Shown: one piece after another, positions 62,601-64,000 of the stretch
How positions within the stretch are numbered: the stretch's first letter is position 1
How the letters are laid out: every line of letters begins with the position of its first letter
From: Bacteroidales bacterium
Lineage (GTDB): Bacteria; Bacteroidota; Bacteroidia; Bacteroidales; UBA932
Direction of reading: 5' to 3'
Assembly (NCBI GenBank): GCA_017617715.1
Contig: JAFZVQ010000067.1
Span: 1 to 64,000 of the forward strand
DNA: 64,000 nucleotides
Program-made: the position numbers and the translations under genes
Notes under the pieces: model-generated
The model's input: the letters and a program-made list of their open reading frames with translations, nothing else
Told to the model about the DNA's origin: nothing
Database searches by the model: none

Positions 62601-63292
62601 GGCACTACGATATAATAAGTTTTTCCGGGGGTAAGGCCGCCATCAGGGGCTGCCATGATGTAGAACCCACCGGAACAGTTTACTATTTCAGGGGCCTCGC
62701 CGGTCGTGCTCACAGTCACCTTCATCTGGCCTGTCTGATATCCGCTCTGCTCAGCTGACCATACGCCGGCATCCACAACTTCTTCCTTGTTGACGCATAT
62801 ACCGACCAGGGAGAAAGTGTTCTTGAACTGGGGCTTGGCTGCAGCATCGGCAAAATATGCCACGGAAGAAAGGGCTTCGGGGCAGACGTTGCCGCCGGCA
62901 GGAATAACCTGCCAGTCCGGAATAGTCACATCAACCACATTCCCTTCGCGGCTACCGGCCTGGCTGAAAGGATAGACGGCGATGAAAGTGCTGGCGCCGG
63001 CAGGCACTGAGCCAGTGAGCTTCACGGCGTCGAAATCCACGGCAGAGACGGTGAATTTCTCCGGGGTGGTGGCGTCGCCTGCATACACGGCGACCTCGTC
63101 GCCGACAGCCCACACGACGGTGTTGCCGTCGAGGATAGCCTTGGTCTGGGCATCGCACTGTGCGGAAAGGGTGATCTCGACATAGCCGTCGCGGACAGGG
63201 GCAACCGGCATTTCATCGGCAGGGGCTGTCTCCTTCTGGCAGGAGACCAGCGCGGCAAAAGCTATCGCCGCAAAAGCAAAATACTTCTTCAT
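59651..63292 (-). CDS. Large lipoprotein with fimbrillin-like, GLUG-repeat and FISUMP domains
   Basis: 1213 residues. Lipobox ALVSC near residue 19. Residues 35-270 resemble the fimbrillin (Mfa-like) N-terminal domain (QTKAILDGNTVVWAVGDEVAVY, FIAVYPFSQAG). Residues 290-960 are a long array of GLUG-type repeats (C-x-N-x-G pattern), a beta-solenoid stalk. The C-terminus (WWMASNLAYLPAG, GICPPGWHVPSVEEIV, APLRCIRNVD) is a FISUMP domain. Probably a surface adhesin. It lies 12 nt downstream of the 45-residue peptide gene. Confidence 0.8.
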   Translation of the reverse strand: MKKYFAFAAIAFAALVSCQKETAPADEMPVAPVRDGYVEITLSAQCDAQTKAILDGNTVVWAVGDEVAVYAGDATTPEKFTVSAVDFDAVKLTGSVPAGASTFIAVYPFSQAGSREGNVVDVTIPDWQVIPAGGNVCPEALSSVAYFADAAAKPQFKNTFSLVGICVNKEEVVDAGVWSAEQSGYQTGQMKVTVSTTGEAPEIVNCSGGFYIMAAPDGGLTPGKTYYIVVPPTPEVKRFEVFADTECKWARREKTESFALPRNKGIDLGDALKDCPWCYSIIMNADQLIDFLSEASTYPGSLGVNLMADIDLEGKTVVPAESWAAHFDGHGHTIKNWAASNALFATNSGYIWDLKIDSSCSINWTDAIEDMTGIAFIVSKGNTGVIRNCEVAGNITIKSDQAGRVYCGGVVGESTTGLVDGCKFTGKIDVELTTTSQSVSSIGGVAARVGHVDKAGEVIVKDCVNEGSIKFVFSGETEQMKKFGIGGVVGLTPTVANAPSEHGIIEGCVNKGTVEWSYPAGGKGSYPAMGGVIGACEGQIRGCSNYGSIKYTGGKSIAATDASFGGVAGYVTGNASDCHNYGQMIIDAGIAGGTAMAQGGGNTQYSSFGGVFGGAGPFMSGKYSDMANNSSTEVTVENCTNEVAIQITPSMISTGGPVFCCGGVVGAATAHLVNCHNKADILIKSNTKFILGGALAGFIDANVTNCTNTGNLVVDGDKDNNPINAQQHYVGGLIGVAAKQTVIKDCQNSGNTTLQNVVTYATAYNYLGGINGGYSGSQLTMQSCTNSGTVTANFDGPLCFGGLSGGFNGLMKECQNSGDVINTSSYTSAGKEAEVGGLIGYANADIDSCINTGSVSSACSNGAVGGFVGGFGEAEKTFTGVVDAPVSGAFAGSIFGWFRKDTEHTITLGTSSSALEVTANTTVNGAVPAIDNIVGNIKGGKTENVNLIIAGNPISSASFTEDLANLNFRYAGREYPIVQLADGRWWMASNLAYLPAGMTPSTDVNAVTAGVFAPIKINAGQTALEFTTDEADIAAKGYLYQAEVALGLSVGAITSAAQAQALEKAQGICPPGWHVPSVEEIVNLVGKCVGMTTKTDAPYYNGTEGSMALLNAAGFGMDAYGMISIQDVTKTNGSLMGFMTAYKDRISSGMFCGSSFAGVTYNTTDDASSGIKNMQFYGFMPMTNKADASQYTCNGTKVSYRIAAPLRCIRNVD

Positions 63293-63304
63293 AGGGCGAT
63301 AATT

Positions 63305-63442
63305 TTACCAGGTGAAATCTTCAAAGCCGCCGAAATCTTCGGTCAGGCCTTCAGGACTCTCGCAGAGTACGCTTTCGCAGTACTTCTCCGACAATTCGCA
63401 AACCGGAGCGCTATAGGCTCCCTTGAAAAGATTTGTAACCAT
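63305..63442 (-). CDS. Short conserved-motif peptide, second copy
   Basis: A 45-residue ORF (ATG 63440-63442, TAA 63305-63307) between two lipoprotein genes, with 17 nt upstream and 12 nt downstream. It aligns without gaps over 20 residues with the peptide at 49407: Tyr10, Pro13, Glu19 and LCES at 26-29 (Cys 14 after Pro), then TEDF at 34-37 and a C-terminal Trp45. It has three Cys (15, 22, 27) spaced 7 and 5, absent in the other copy except the last. The acidic tail is rich in Phe, Glu, Asp and Gly. No signal peptide. Same 12-nt distance to a fimbrillin-like lipoprotein as copy 1. Function unknown. Confidence 0.65.
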   Translation of the reverse strand: MVTNLFKGAYSAPVCELSEKYCESVLCESPEGLTEDFGGFEDFTW

Positions 63443-63459
63443 ATTTGTAGATAAAAAAA

Positions 63460-64000
63460 CTAGTTCAGTACCACATTGACAACCTCGGTGTAGACATCGA
63501 AGCCGGAGTCCTTCTGGAGGTATCCGACCAGTTTGTCCTTGTCGGCAAGGTCGGCTGCGGTCACGGCCACGCCGTTGATGGTAGTGGTGGAGGCTACAGT
63601 GATCGGCTGGCCCTCGAGTCCGTATTTTACGGAACTCTTGTTGTTGATGGTGCCGCCGGAGACAATTCCAACGCAGACGCCGGAAGAGGCTGTCATCCTG
63701 ACGTCGATAGAGTCGTCGTAGTAGTTCTGTGCGGTGTTGCCATAGCCGCCCACCAGGCCACCTATAAAGGTGTTGGCAGCGGACTCATTGACCATCTCGC
63801 AGTCCACGGCGCAACGGACCATGTCGCCCTGGCCGAAACCGGAAATACCGCCCATGGAACTGGCATAAGACAACTCATCATCAGGCTGGCCGTCTTTATG
63901 TCCGGCAGAAGTGGCATTACGCATAATAAGTTTACCGGTATTGCTGCAGTCCTCAAGATACTTGGTGCAGGCACCGATGCCGCCAACGCGCACCTGGGAT
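63460..64000 (-). CDS. GLUG-repeat surface protein, C-terminal part
   Basis: The last 180 or so residues of a protein whose start is beyond the window. Repeats of the C-x-N-x-G-x-L type (DCSNTGKLIM, DCEMVNESAAN) and a final VSGGTINNKSSVKYGLEGQ segment match the GLUG-type solenoids in the neighbouring and 34209-36197 genes. It is the upstream neighbour of the 45-residue peptide in what looks like one operon. Confidence 0.7.
   Translation of the reverse strand, partial: SQVRVGGIGACTKYLEDCSNTGKLIMRNATSAGHKDGQPDDELSYASSMGGISGFGQGDMVRCAVDCEMVNESAANTFIGGLVGGYGNTAQNYYDDSIDVRMTASSGVCVGIVSGGTINNKSSVKYGLEGQPITVASTTTINGVAVTAADLADKDKLVGYLQKDSGFDVYTEVVNVVLN

Noticed and set aside
59651..63292. GLUG repeat DNA as a CRISPR or satellite array
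   Set aside because: The periodicity is at protein level with diverged codons and variable spacing within one open frame.

Overview
The window reads as chromosomal DNA from a GC-rich member of the Bacteroidales (Bacteroidota). Supporting features are a SusC/SusD pair, BACON-, GLUG- and fimbrillin-type surface lipoproteins, an HU gene and a ribosomal L21-L27 operon behind the phylum-specific promoter (-33 TTTG, -7 TAnnTTTG), generally weak Shine-Dalgarno sites, and a 29-residue AURKAIP1/COX24-type basic protein. The genus cannot be fixed from the sequence. I saw no rRNA, tRNA, CRISPR array, transposase or phage gene.

Layout. 1-5546: the end of a histone-H1-like gene, then a tightly coupled six-gene plus-strand operon (M6-like metalloprotease, small lipoprotein, HPr-kinase-like P-loop protein, S24/S26 peptidase with a Ser/His dyad, PqqD-like protein, ABC exporter). 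It looks like a peptide-maturation and export cassette without a local precursor. 5547-21300: mostly housekeeping genes (tpiA, tyrS, rbfA, a LolC/FtsX-type permease, an Hsp15-like S4 protein, a DJ-1 protein, a class I mannose-6-phosphate isomerase, ung, an E2-like acyltransferase with an acyl-CoA ligase, coaD, a thioredoxin-like protein, lon, HU, rng). Two inverted copies of a non-coding repeat flank the lon-to-rng block. 21304-29974: a minus-strand gene train from mtlA through two NagB-type genes and lnt to rluD. 30050-42451: mtlD, then an eight-gene minus-strand operon running from susC/susD through a glycerophosphodiesterase lipoprotein and an OPA-family sugar-phosphate/glycerol-3-phosphate carrier into ptsH and ptsI. 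Together with mtlA and mtlD this gives a complete mannitol phosphotransferase route, which is unusual in this phylum. 42559-49298: a TonB-type barrel protein, ruvC, serS, rpmA, rplU and an AAA-type ATPase.

49407-64000 is an accessory surface region. A plus-strand operon encodes a 40-residue peptide, a fimbrillin-like lipoprotein, a caspase-like (C25-type) peptidase with HEAT-like repeats, a TonB receptor, a DUF4876-like lipoprotein and a DUF6850-like barrel. It is convergent, across a 19-bp perfect-stem terminator, with a minus-strand operon of a GLUG lipoprotein (cut by the window end), a 45-residue peptide and a fimbrillin/GLUG/FISUMP lipoprotein.

The most novel signal is that the two short peptides share a gapless motif pattern (Y-x2-P, then LC[D/E]S fourteen residues after the Pro, an ED-F acidic-aromatic tail and a C-terminal Trp). 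Each sits exactly 12 nt upstream of a lipoprotein with a fimbrillin-like N-terminal domain. I propose them as a new peptide family, and more speculatively as possible substrates of the PqqD/S26/kinase-like/ABC cassette at the other end of the window.
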